Positions 1 to 7,026 of a DNA stretch of 15,770 bases are shown here, piece by piece; the stretch's first letter is position 1, and each line of letters starts with the position of its first letter. The position numbers and the translations under genes were made by a program. Under the pieces are notes generated by a model that saw only the letters and a list, made by a program, of their open reading frames with translations, did no database searches and was not told where the DNA came from. The DNA comes from Burkholderiales bacterium. GTDB taxonomy: Bacteria; Pseudomonadota; Gammaproteobacteria; Burkholderiales; SG8-39. The stretch covers positions 1 through 15,770 of the forward strand of contig CAKKSJ010000399.1 in NCBI GenBank assembly GCA_919902965.1. Direction: 5' to 3'.

Positions 1-373
1 AGTACTTCGCTTTCTGCGGAAATATCCAGCGCACGCCGCCCCGCGGATCTTCACTATCCTCGGTGTAGCGCGGTATCAGGTGCAGATGCACGTGCGGCAC
101 CGTCTGTCCTGCGGCTTGGCCGTCGTTGATGCCGACGTTGTAGCCGTCCGGATGAAACGCCGCGTCCAGAGCGAACTTCGCGCTATCGAGCAGCGCCAGC
201 ATCGCCTCGCGCTCGTCGCCGGTGACATCGAAAAATGAACCAACGTGGCGCTTCGGGATGACGAGCGTATGCCCGGGCGAAACGGGGAAACTGTCCCGGA
301 TGACTACGGCGAGCTCGTTCGCTTGAACGATGCGCTCGGCGCCGAGGGTGCAGAAAAGGCAGGGGGCGGTCAT
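1..373 (-). CDS. HIT-family nucleotide hydrolase, 3' end cut by window edge
   Basis: Reading the minus strand from the ATG at 373-371 gives an open frame of 124 codons that runs off the left edge without a stop. The product is a histidine-triad (HIT) protein, a cytoplasmic superfamily that hydrolyses nucleotide phosphoramidates and dinucleoside polyphosphates. Seen: an N-terminal CxxC (C5, C8) that could bind zinc, the core segment FPVSPGHTLVIPKRH near residues 29-43, and the catalytic triad HVHLHLIPR (H94, H96, H98) after GQTVP. The tail DPRGGVRWIFP (109-119) is a conserved extension of one HIT subgroup that, from memory, also occurs fused to helicase/nuclease polypeptides. No Shine-Dalgarno is visible, but TATAGA (386-381) ends 7 nt before the ATG, which would fit a leaderless message. 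It is divergent from the nuclease-helicase gene. Family call is secure; the substrate cannot be told. Confidence 0.92.
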   Translation of the reverse strand, partial: MTAPCLFCTLGAERIVQANELAVVIRDSFPVSPGHTLVIPKRHVGSFFDVTGDEREAMLALLDSAKFALDAAFHPDGYNVGINDGQAAGQTVPHVHLHLIPRYTEDSEDPRGGVRWIFPQKAKY

Positions 374-529
374 GCGGCATTCTATAGTCTCCAGCACACA
401 GCGGAGAACGCACGCAGACAAACCGCTCCCAGCCTAGGTAGAGTTCGCTGGCAATCATCGTCCTTGTGACATCGGCGCGTCACAGCAGATCTATCAGATA
501 CCTTATTGCCGATCCGGTATATTGGCACC
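374..529. promoter_or_regulatory. Divergent intergenic region with two -10-like boxes
   Basis: This 156-nt region separates the HIT gene (minus) from the DUF2075 gene (plus) and must hold both promoters. On the minus strand TATAGA lies at 386-381, 7 nt before the HIT ATG. On the plus strand TATATT lies at 519-524, 5 nt before the ATG at 530. Neither has a convincing -35 at 16-18 nt, and neither gene has a ribosome binding site. Both could start transcription at or next to the start codon. This is inferred from spacing only. Confidence 0.35.
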
Positions 530-2518
530 ATGTCCGCCTCTCGTGCTTCGAACGCGTACTACGATGCCGAAATAGCGACGTTCATTGGCACAACGTCAGA
601 TGCGGTTCTTGGACGCATCGTCGCAAATTACGCCTTTGCCGTGGACCCCGAGCAGCGTGATGCGTGGCTAACGGAAATTGAAGTGCTAAAAGATGTGCTT
701 GCGGGTGTTGAAGGAACGATCTTCCTTGAATTCAACGTCCCTCGCATCGGAAGTCGCATTGATGCGGTGCTAATCTCAGGCCCCACAATATTCGCGATAG
801 AGTTCAAGGTCGGCGAAAAACACTTCAAGCGCGACGATATAAATCAGGTGTGGGACTACGCGCTGGATTTGAAAAACTTCCACAAAGCGAGCCATCACGC
901 ACCAATCATCCCCATATTAGTCGCAACGCATGGACGTGAGTCAGAAACAGAATTGTCTGCACCGTACGACGACGACGTATTTCCACCAATTCGATGCAAT
1001 TCGGAAGGACTGCGGTACCTGATCCATGCAGGACTTGAGCGCACTGTTGGCGATAGACTCGACGCAAAGAAATGGGGCGCCTCGCCTTATCAACCCACCC
1101 CAACCATTATTGAGGCTGCGCAGACCCTTTACGCGCAACATTCCGTTGATGCGATTGCCCGCCACGATGCCGGAGCGCGCAATCTTAAGGTCACCTCGCA
1201 ACGTATCGAAGAACTCGTTGAGGAAGCACGACGAAAAAAGCACAAGATAATTGTCTTCGTCACAGGAGTTCCCGGTGCGGGTAAAACTCTGGTGGGCCTA
1301 AACGTTGCCACCAAAAAGCGAGATCAAACCCAACCGACGCATGCCGTGTTTTTGTCGGGCAACGGCCCATTAGTTGAGGTGCTTCGGGAAGCGCTTACGC
1401 GCGATGAGGTCGCTCGTCTTCGTGCAAGGCTTGATAAGACGCGGAAGGGAGAAGTGAAGCAGAAGATCAAAGCATTTATTCAGAATGTGCATCACTTCCG
1501 CGATGCTGGGCTAAGTGACAACGCCGCGCCCAGCGATCACGTGGTTATTTTTGACGAAGCACAGCGGGCATGGAACCGCGAGATGACCGCAAGCTTCATG
1601 CTCAGGAAGAAGAAGCGCGCGGGCTTTAACCAATCTGAGCCCGAATTTCTAATCTCTTACCTCGACCGACACGATGACTGGGCTGTAGTGATCTGTCTGG
1701 TGGGAGGTGGCCAGGAAATCAATCGGGGCGAAGCAGGAATCTCTGCCTGGCTGGATGCCATTACAACAGGGTTCCCATGGTGGTATGTATACGTTTCCCC
1801 CGATCTTACCGACAGTGAATACGCCGCTGGCCATGCGCTCGATGACCTCTCCGGACGGGCTAATGTGGTGCAAGACCACAGCCTCCACCTTGCCGTCTCC
1901 ATGCGTTCGTTCCGCGCTGAGAACGTTTCCTCTTTTGTGAAAGCAGTTTTGGATTGTGAGAATGAAAAAGCCCGTGAATTTTTCGCAGCGATGTCCCCGC
2001 GCTACCCGATTGCGTTGACACGCGATTTAGACAAGGCTAAGCAATGGATACGCGCACATGCGCGTGGGTCAGAGCGCTTCGGCTTGGTGGCGTCATCCGG
2101 CGCTCAGCGCCTGAAGCCTCATGCCATCGATGTCCGCGTCGAAGTCAACCCTATTCATTGGTTTCTTAACGATACTAACGACACTAGATCGAGCTTCTAT
2201 ATGGAAGACGCAGCCACCGAGTTTCAAGTGCAAGGTCTGGAACTAGACTGGGTCTGTATGACCTGGGATGCGGACCTTCGTTTCGGACAATCGGATTGGA
2301 GCTACCACTCCTTTGTCGGGAGCAAGTGGACCAACGTGCATAAACCAGACCGTCGACAATACTTGCGCAACGCATACCGCGTTCTGTTAACACGCGCGCG
2401 CCAAGGCATGGTCATCTTCGTGCCGACTGGGAATAGATCAGACCCGACGCGAACACCCGGGTACTACGACTCTACGTTCAAGTACCTTGCGGATATCGGG
2501 ATCCCTGTCCTGAATTAA
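530..2518 (+). CDS. PD-(D/E)XK nuclease-like / DUF2075 (Schlafen group 3-like) helicase
   Basis: A 662-aa protein with two parts. The N-terminal part looks like a PD-(D/E)XK nuclease: E67 in FLEF, D78 in SRIDAVLI, then IEFK with E91 and K93. The C-terminal part is a DUF2075/COG3410 P-loop NTPase: Walker A GVPGAGKT (246-253), Walker B VVIFDEAQ (338-345), a GGGQEIN motif III (392-398), the EFQVQGLELDWV segment (564-575) and the final RNAYRVLLTRAR arginine motif (613-624). Such proteins are predicted DNA/RNA helicases and are common in defence islands. An in-frame TTG at 506 would add 8 residues; the ATG at 530 is preferred because relatives begin close to the AYY segment. No Shine-Dalgarno is visible. 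The stop is directly followed by the ATG of the Mrr gene. Base composition is clearly lower in GC than the downstream housekeeping genes, which suggests acquisition. Domain calls are strong; the defence role is inferred. Confidence 0.9.
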   Translation: MSASRASNAYYDAEIATFIGTTSDAVLGRIVANYAFAVDPEQRDAWLTEIEVLKDVLAGVEGTIFLEFNVPRIGSRIDAVLISGPTIFAIEFKVGEKHFKRDDINQVWDYALDLKNFHKASHHAPIIPILVATHGRESETELSAPYDDDVFPPIRCNSEGLRYLIHAGLERTVGDRLDAKKWGASPYQPTPTIIEAAQTLYAQHSVDAIARHDAGARNLKVTSQRIEELVEEARRKKHKIIVFVTGVPGAGKTLVGLNVATKKRDQTQPTHAVFLSGNGPLVEVLREALTRDEVARLRARLDKTRKGEVKQKIKAFIQNVHHFRDAGLSDNAAPSDHVVIFDEAQRAWNREMTASFMLRKKKRAGFNQSEPEFLISYLDRHDDWAVVICLVGGGQEINRGEAGISAWLDAITTGFPWWYVYVSPDLTDSEYAAGHALDDLSGRANVVQDHSLHLAVSMRSFRAENVSSFVKAVLDCENEKAREFFAAMSPRYPIALTRDLDKAKQWIRAHARGSERFGLVASSGAQRLKPHAIDVRVEVNPIHWFLNDTNDTRSSFYMEDAATEFQVQGLELDWVCMTWDADLRFGQSDWSYHSFVGSKWTNVHKPDRRQYLRNAYRVLLTRARQGMVIFVPTGNRSDPTRTPGYYDSTFKYLADIGIPVLN

Positions 2519-3508
2519 ATGGCAAAAAGACAAAGCACTTTTGAGGATCTGATAGGCATTGCGGCAAAGCTGCCGTGGTGGATTGGCGTCCTGCTCGCGC
2601 TCCTTTCGTTTGTCGGCATGCACGCGCTGGCTGGCATGGAGATCGCCGCGCCGATAGGTTTTCAGAGCCTTGGAAACACTTATATCCAAAGCGCCGCTAA
2701 GACATTTGGGATGTTTGCGCAATATTTGCTTCCCGTCGCTTTCCTGATTGGCGCAGCGATATCGGCATTTCTTCAACCGAAACGACGCAGTCTTCCCGCG
2801 CGCCCTACTGACTCCTTCGATAAGTACCTCCAGCGCGACGACAATGTGCGAAGCAAAGGTCCGGGCGCCGATCCACGCCCCGATAAGTCCCAGGACAATA
2901 TTTATCCGGTATGGAAATCCGTCTCGTCGGACGCTAAGCCAGGACGAAAGGTCGACGCCACTCGATGGAGTGCTGAACTGCTTGCCGACCTCGAATGGAA
3001 GCGGTTTGAGGAAGTGTGCGCCGGACTATTCGAGCGATTGGGCTTCGTGACCAAGTCCACGGTATGCGGTGCCGACGGCGGTATTGACATTCATATCTAC
3101 CGACCGCCTTCGGATCAGCCCGTAGCAATCGTGCAATGCAAAGCATGGACCATGAAGGTCGGCGTGAAGGTCATCCGAGAATTGCGTGGCGTGATGACTT
3201 CTGAGGGCGTAGCGGAAGGCATCTTTATCACGACTAGTATCTACTCGGACGACGCGATTGCATTCGCGAAGGCAAATCAGATAGACCTGATGGATGGAGA
3301 TAAAATGCTCCAGGCAATTCTCAAGCTGACAGAAGAGCAGCAAGCTAGCCTGTTGCGACTTGCCACAGCCGGGGACTACACCACGCCGACATGCGCTTCC
3401 TGCGGCGTGAAAATGATCCCGCGCAAGCCCAAGCTTGGCGGAAAGGGATTCTGGGGATGTGTAAATTATCCTAGGTGCAAAATGAAACTCTACGTGACCG
3501 GGGTGTAG
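2519..3508 (+). CDS. Membrane-anchored Mrr-type restriction endonuclease with C-terminal zinc ribbon
   Basis: A 329-aa protein. Two hydrophobic helices (about residues 19-40 and 64-85) predict anchoring in the inner membrane. A charged linker follows to about residue 147. The Mrr_cat (PD-(D/E)XK) domain covers about 150-268: the helix FEEVCAGLFERLGF, catalytic D190 in ADGGID, and the Q206-C-K208 motif in IVQCKAW. A topoisomerase-type zinc ribbon closes the protein: C292xxC295, then C314 and C320 in WGCVNYPRC. Mrr-family enzymes cut DNA, often modified DNA. A membrane tether with a ribbon suggests inspection of incoming or membrane-associated DNA, but that is inference. The ATG follows the previous stop codon with no gap (TAAATG), so translation is probably coupled to the nuclease-helicase. 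No methyltransferase gene is present in the window, so this is not an ordinary restriction-modification pair. Confidence 0.9.
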   Translation: MAKRQSTFEDLIGIAAKLPWWIGVLLALLSFVGMHALAGMEIAAPIGFQSLGNTYIQSAAKTFGMFAQYLLPVAFLIGAAISAFLQPKRRSLPARPTDSFDKYLQRDDNVRSKGPGADPRPDKSQDNIYPVWKSVSSDAKPGRKVDATRWSAELLADLEWKRFEEVCAGLFERLGFVTKSTVCGADGGIDIHIYRPPSDQPVAIVQCKAWTMKVGVKVIRELRGVMTSEGVAEGIFITTSIYSDDAIAFAKANQIDLMDGDKMLQAILKLTEEQQASLLRLATAGDYTTPTCASCGVKMIPRKPKLGGKGFWGCVNYPRCKMKLYVTGV

Positions 3509-3597
3509 GGACTAGGCGAGACAGCTCCGACCTTGGGTTGCTCTTGATTTCGAGATCTGACCCCGAAGCGATCGAGGAGGCAGCCTCCGGATCTTGC
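3509..3597. other. Intergenic boundary of the nuclease module
   Basis: An 89-nt spacer lies between two convergent genes. It contains a short inverted repeat, GGAGGC-A-GCCTCC at 3576-3588, flanked by AGATC (3553-3557) and GATCT (3590-3594), which can pair as an outer stem. There is no T-tract, so it is not a convincing intrinsic terminator. It marks the return from lower-GC to high-GC sequence. Confidence 0.3.
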
Positions 3598-4812
3598 CTA
3601 TTTGTCCATGGATGGCTCCCGCACCGCAACCGCAACCAGCACCGCCAGCCCGACCAGCACCACGCTGACAGCGACAAACCCCGCCTTGAGCGAAACCGTC
3701 GCAAACATCGCCGCCGCCATCGGGCCGACCATGAACGCGACCGCCTGCGCGGCGCTGCCGATGCCGAACGCGGTGCCGCGCCGTTCGCGGCTGACGTTGA
3801 GCGCGATCATGGTGTTGGTCGCCGGCATCATCGAAGCGTTGAGGAACGCGGCTAGCGTAAACGCAAGCACATACAGCCAGACGCTATCGCTCAGCGCGAG
3901 CAGCAGGTGCCCGAGCGCGGTGAGCACGCAGGTGACGGCGAGGATGTTGCGCAGGCGCAGTTTGCGGAATAACCGCGTCGACAGCATCCATACGCCCAGT
4001 GCGCTGGCGATGCCGCCCAGTGCGAACGCGAGGCCGGTGGCCGCGGTGACGTGGTCGCCGGCGATATCCTTCAATGCGATTGGCGTGGCGATGGCCCTGA
4101 ACGTGCCCATGGCGAACAGCGCGAAGTAGAGCAGGATCGCCAGCGCGAATTGCAGCGTCGGCCTGAACGGCGGCAGGGCGATGGCCGCGCCGCCCGGGTC
4201 GCGCTCGCTCTTGCGGATGATGTCGGCGGGCACCAGAAAAATGACCGCCGTCGCCACCACGGCCACCAGCAACCCGGAGCAGAAGATCGCGCCGCGATAG
4301 CCGAAGGCGATCGCCATGGCCGCGCCGAGCGCCGGCCCGACCGCGTTGCCCAGGTACTGGGCGCCGGAGACCGCATTCAACGCGTCCCTGACCTTGGCGT
4401 CCGGCACGCTGACGCTCATCAGCGCGACCGCCGCGGGAATGAAACCGGAGAGCAGACCCTGCACCCCCAGCGCGATCGCGATCTGCCAGGGCGCGCTGAT
4501 CATGCTGAGGAGCAGCGAAGTCAGCGCGGCCGAATACACCGCGCGCACGAACATTTTCTTGCGTCCGAGCCGGTCCGAGAGCAACCCCCACAGCGGCCCG
4601 CCGATCAGCCTGCCCGCGCCCAGCGCGCTCATCCCCACCGCCACCCAGAACAAGGCCGCGGGTTCGTCCTTGGCGCCGACCTGCAGCAGGTAGAGCGGCA
4701 GGAACGGAAACCACACGCTCACCAGCAGCGATGTGCTGCCGGTGGCGGTGGCAATGGCGACGATGGCCCTGTTGTGGACGGCCTGCGCCGGGTCCGCGGT
4801 TTTGTGCGTCAT
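3598..4812 (-). CDS. MFS transporter, drug-efflux type (MdtG-like architecture)
   Basis: A 404-aa major facilitator superfamily protein with about 12 hydrophobic segments in two halves, a proton-driven inner-membrane exporter by family. Seen: the WFPFLPLYLLQVG first-helix region (34-46), motif A WGLLSDRLGRKK in the loop between helices 2 and 3 (75-86), and a motif C-like GNAVGPALGA in helix 5 (155-164), which points to antiporters of the DHA1 drug-efflux group. The general layout resembles E. coli MdtG; the substrate is unknown. The frame is open 14 codons further upstream, but the ATG at 4812 is preferred: AGGA stands 5 nt before it and the alternative has no ribosome binding site. A broken, related MFS C-terminus lies at 6636-6821, and a repeat is shared by the regions next to both. 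Confidence 0.88.
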   Translation of the reverse strand: MTHKTADPAQAVHNRAIVAIATATGSTSLLVSVWFPFLPLYLLQVGAKDEPAALFWVAVGMSALGAGRLIGGPLWGLLSDRLGRKKMFVRAVYSAALTSLLLSMISAPWQIAIALGVQGLLSGFIPAAVALMSVSVPDAKVRDALNAVSGAQYLGNAVGPALGAAMAIAFGYRGAIFCSGLLVAVVATAVIFLVPADIIRKSERDPGGAAIALPPFRPTLQFALAILLYFALFAMGTFRAIATPIALKDIAGDHVTAATGLAFALGGIASALGVWMLSTRLFRKLRLRNILAVTCVLTALGHLLLALSDSVWLYVLAFTLAAFLNASMMPATNTMIALNVSRERRGTAFGIGSAAQAVAFMVGPMAAAMFATVSLKAGFVAVSVVLVGLAVLVAVAVREPSMDK

Positions 4813-4923
4813 CCTGTTCCTGTAGCAGAGCCGTGACTGCAGCGTCGCGCGCATGCGCAGCGCGATGCCGGGGTTCGCGACTGCATCGAAATGCCCGGGC
4901 GCTTCGCGCCCCGGCCTGACCGC

Positions 4924-4976
4924 GCGCGTCCATCGACGACAGGCCTTAGCCCACGCTCACCTCCAGGCGCTGCGCC
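4924..4976. repeat. Direct repeat copy A, upstream of MFS gene
   Basis: The first 21 bases (4924-4944) are identical to 6823-6843. Over 53 bp I count about 46 matches by eye to 6823-6875. The repeat lies in the 307-nt gap (4813-5119) between the MFS start and the XRE antitoxin; nothing else recognisable was found in that gap. On the minus strand both copies can be read as AQRLxVSVGxxLSSMDA, but copy A has an in-frame stop after SVG. It may therefore be a relic of a coding sequence rather than a functional DNA site. Confidence 0.6.
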
Positions 4977-5119
4977 GGCGCGTCGACGTGGCGGCGATAA
5001 ACGAGGATCTCTTCCAGCCTTCATCGCCTTTCAGCTGTCCCGCGGTTTGGAAGGCCGGACGGTCAGCATGACAGCTTTGGCCCGGGCCTGCGGCCACTGG
5101 CCCTGTACAGTCGTTGGAT

Positions 5120-5440
5120 TTACCTGGCCTGCCGCTGCGGGACGAACTTGATTTCGATATCGCAGCCTACGGCCTCGGCATATTTCTTCAGCGAGGTGAG
5201 GGATGGTGCATGCTTGCCGGCCGATTCGAGGCGCGAAACCGTGCTCTTTGTGGTGCCCATGAGCGAAGCGACCGCTTCCTGCGTAAGGCCGGCGCGGCTG
5301 CGCGCGGCGAGCATTTCGTTCGCAACGGCGTACTCGACCGCGAGAGCTTGATACGCGGCCTGAAAGCCGCGGCGCTTCTGGGTTTTCTTCAGAAAAGCGT
5401 CGTGATCGTGGGGAACGGGTTGGTACTTGATTTCAGCCAT
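5120..5440 (-). CDS. XRE-family antitoxin (HigA-like) of type II TA pair
   Basis: A 106-aa protein with a helix-turn-helix of the XRE/Cro type at about residues 44-75. The segment LTQEAVASLMGTTKSTVSRLES contains the recognition helix. The N-terminal 40 residues carry a helix-rich segment typical of antitoxins paired with RelE/HigB toxins. In this family the antitoxin binds the toxin and represses the operon. The start codon at 5440 overlaps the toxin gene's end by 8 nt (5433-5440), with an AGAGGTG ribosome binding site inside the toxin coding sequence, so the two are translationally coupled. The likely operator is the palindrome at 5763-5790. The call as an antitoxin rests on both fold and partner. 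Confidence 0.88.
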   Translation of the reverse strand: MAEIKYQPVPHDHDAFLKKTQKRRGFQAAYQALAVEYAVANEMLAARSRAGLTQEAVASLMGTTKSTVSRLESAGKHAPSLTSLKKYAEAVGCDIEIKFVPQRQAR

Positions 5441-5759
5441 GGAGCACCTCTTTCATGCGTTTGCGAGCCAGCTTCAGTTCCTGATCCGGCGTCTGCTGCG
5501 ATTTCTTTACAAAAGCGTGCAGAATCACTGCGCGCCGACCAATGAGAAAGCAATAAAATGCTCGCCCAATGCCTGTCTTGCCTCTGGGTCTGAGCTCGAA
5601 CAGGCATTTTCCAAATGCCCGCGAATGCGGAAGCCGCAGGTTCGGGCCGTGCTCCATGAGAAGTTCGACGATGCGTGCGTAGTCGGCAAGGATATCCGCA
5701 GGCCAAGACTCGATCTCAGCGAGCACTTTCGGATGAAAGTATTCGATGGAGTAAGGCAT
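5433..5759 (-). CDS. RelE/HigB-like toxin (phage Gp49-like family)
   Basis: A 108-aa protein with the hallmarks of the RelE/ParE superfamily, Gp49-like branch. An N-terminal helix contains EIESWPADILADYARIVELLM. The central strands hold the LRLPHSRAFGKCLFELRP segment, and the C-terminal strand AVILHAFVKKSQQTP is followed by a helix with regularly spaced K/R. HigB/RelE toxins cleave mRNA on the ribosome and are neutralised by the antitoxin. The toxin precedes the antitoxin, the HigBA order. No Shine-Dalgarno is seen. A TTGACC -35 (5794-5789) and a 17-nt spacer place GAACAT (5771-5766) as the -10, predicting transcription from about the start codon. No residues appear to be missing; activity is not proven. 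Confidence 0.87.
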   Translation of the reverse strand: MPYSIEYFHPKVLAEIESWPADILADYARIVELLMEHGPNLRLPHSRAFGKCLFELRPRGKTGIGRAFYCFLIGRRAVILHAFVKKSQQTPDQELKLARKRMKEVLHG

Positions 5760-5762
5760 CCG

Positions 5763-5794
5763 CCAATGTTCTCATATTTGAGAACATTGGTCAA
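5763..5794 (-). promoter_or_regulatory. Promoter and perfect inverted-repeat operator of the TA operon
   Basis: CCAATGTTCTCA (5763-5774) and TGAGAACATTGG (5779-5790) form a perfect 12-bp inverted repeat around a 4-nt centre. It ends 3 nt before the toxin ATG. On the minus strand it begins within TTGACC (5794-5789, 5 of 6 matches to the -35 consensus) and covers the spacer and the GAACAT -10. Repressor binding would occlude RNA polymerase. Dyad operators over the promoter are standard for XRE antitoxins, so the toxin-antitoxin complex is the expected ligand. Confidence 0.8.
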
Positions 5795-5820
5795 ACTCTT
5801 CCTCCATGAGCCCGAACGGG

Positions 5821-5913
5821 ATCGCCGGCGTAGTTGAGCTTGCCCGGGTTGGCGCGGATGTGGTCGATCAGTTCGCCGACGTTTTTCGCCGGCGGCGGCG
5901 TTTGCGCGGCCAG
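5821..5913 (-). pseudogene. Fragment of a Bug/TctC-type periplasmic binding protein
   Basis: The minus strand reads LAAQTPPPAKNVGELIDHI, then RANPGKLNYAGD. It matches the region of Bug-family receptors usually written as KTLxELIALAKAxPGKLNYAS. Only about 31 codons of this similarity remain. There is no upstream or downstream Bug sequence: the frame meets a stop inside the TA promoter, and the other side runs into the GST leader. Bug proteins are secreted solute receptors of tripartite tricarboxylate transporters. This piece is non-functional debris and marks a deletion or insertion junction. Confidence 0.65.
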
Positions 5914-5975
5914 CCGCAATTCACCGCATAATCCGCGTTTGCGGCGCTCCGCCATCCCATTCTTCAGGATCAGCC

Positions 5976-6617
5976 ATGTACCAGCTCTACTATTACCCCG
6001 GTAATGCCAATCTCGCGCCGCATATCCTGCTCGAGGAAATCGGCGCGGACTACGCGCTGGTGCTGGTCGATCGCAACAAGAACGAACAAAAGAGTCCCGC
6101 CTACCTCGAGCTCAACCCGGCCGGGCGCATCCCGGTGCTGGTCGACGGCGAGCTGGTGCTGTACGAGTCGGCGGCGATCTGCCTGCACCTGGCCGACCGC
6201 CATGCCGCGGCGGGGCTGGCGCCTGCGCTCGGCAGCAACGAGCGGGCGCAGTTCTACAAGTGGCTGGTCTATCTCACCAATACGGTGCAGGCCGAACTGC
6301 TGCTTTATTTCTATCCGGAGCGCCTGGCCGACGATGCCGCCGCGGCGGCGCAGGTCAAGGCGCATGCCGAGATCCGCACCGGCGGCATGCTCGACCTGAT
6401 CGAGGCGGCGCTCTCGGCCGGCGGCGGTCCGTTTCTGCTCGGCGCGGCGTATCGCGCCGTCGATGCCTATCTGCTGATGCTGTGCCGCTGGACGCGCGCC
6501 ATGCAGCATCCGGCGCGCGCGCGCCCGCATCTGGCGCGCCTGCTCGAAGCGGTCATGGCGCGCCCGGCGACGCAGCGCGCCTTCGCCGCCGAAGGCATCA
6601 CCGCGCCGTTCTACTGA
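5976..6617 (+). CDS. Glutathione S-transferase family protein
   Basis: A 213-aa cytosolic GST-fold protein of normal length. The N-terminal thioredoxin-like domain (1-75) contains YYYPGNANLAPHILLEEIG, the cis-proline in GRIPVL (P53) and the E64-S65 pair in LYESAAI, which binds the gamma-glutamyl group of glutathione. The helical C-terminal domain includes FLLGAAYRAVDAYLL, the N-capping region (the usual S/T-x-x-D is A-x-x-D). The position aligned with the catalytic Cys/Ser of beta-class enzymes (PGACSL) reads PGNANL, so a cysteine or serine is absent. This suggests a non-conjugating role or an unusual catalytic residue. The start is well supported: AGGA at 5966-5969, 6 nt before ATG. It stands alone between the TA pair and a broken MFS gene. 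Confidence 0.9.
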   Translation: MYQLYYYPGNANLAPHILLEEIGADYALVLVDRNKNEQKSPAYLELNPAGRIPVLVDGELVLYESAAICLHLADRHAAAGLAPALGSNERAQFYKWLVYLTNTVQAELLLYFYPERLADDAAAAAQVKAHAEIRTGGMLDLIEAALSAGGGPFLLGAAYRAVDAYLLMLCRWTRAMQHPARARPHLARLLEAVMARPATQRAFAAEGITAPFY

Positions 6618-6635
6618 ACAGCGCGGCTATCCGGC

Positions 6636-6821
6636 TTATTTCTCACCCGCCGGCTCCCTGACCGCGAACGCCACCAGCCCCGCCTGCGCCGGCATCACGC
6701 CGCCGGCGGTGACGAAGCCCGCCTTGAGCGACACCGTCGCGAACATCGCCGCACCCATCGGGCCGAACATGAACGCGATCGCCTGCGCGCTGCTGCCGCT
6801 GCCGTAGGCGATGCCGCGTCG
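6636..6821 (-). pseudogene. C-terminal fragment of an MFS transporter
   Basis: The minus strand carries a frame ending in TAA at 6638-6636 whose product, RRGIAYGSGSSAQAIAFMFG and onward through FATVSLKAGF to AVREPAGEK, closely matches the last ~60 residues of the MFS transporter at 3598-4812. That protein reads RRGTAFGIGSAAQAVAFMVG, then FATVSLKAGF, then AVREPSMDK. Similarity stops at residue RRG, just before the repeat copy at 6823. The first 340 or so residues are missing. It is a truncated paralogue rather than an identical duplicate, because many silent and some replacement differences have accumulated. Confidence 0.85.
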
Positions 6822-6822
6822 T

Positions 6823-6875
6823 GCGCGTCCATCGACGACAGGCGCTGGCCCACGCTCACCGCGAGTCGCTGCGCT
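6823..6875. repeat. Direct repeat copy B, abutting the broken MFS fragment
   Basis: This is the partner of 4924-4976, with 21 identical bases followed by about 80% identity. It begins 1-2 bp after MFS similarity ends, so it coincides with the breakpoint of the truncated gene. On the minus strand it is part of a short open stretch reading AGAQRLAVSVGQRLSSMDAH. That stretch begins at an ATG at 7021, just after the XRE gene stop. I do not recognise that peptide and do not annotate it as a gene. Confidence 0.6.
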
Positions 6876-7026
6876 CCTGCGCCGAGCGCGGGGGGCGCGC
6901 TCAGCTGCGCGACGCGCGCCGCACCCGCGTGCACATGTCCCACGTTCACCGCGCCGCGGCCGGCGAGGAACATGACATTGCTGACTTCGATTTGCGCGCC
7001 CAGGTTCGCCGCTTTCGCCATGCGGC

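Noticed and set aside
506..529. TTG start at 506 for the nuclease-helicase
   Set aside because: It adds 8 residues with no ribosome binding site; the ATG at 530 fits the expected N-terminus near the AYY segment.
2519..3508. Classical restriction-modification system
   Set aside because: No DNA methyltransferase or specificity gene lies in the window; the partner is a nuclease-helicase.
3509..3597. Possible attachment site or target-site duplication at the end of the nuclease module
   Set aside because: I compared 374-529 with 3509-3597 by eye and found no direct repeat longer than about 6-7 bases.
3884..4933. Long second-frame ORF opposite/within the MFS gene (349 aa)
   Set aside because: Composition is dominated by R, G, A and H, typical of an off-frame shadow in GC-rich DNA; the MFS frame has full membrane topology and motifs.
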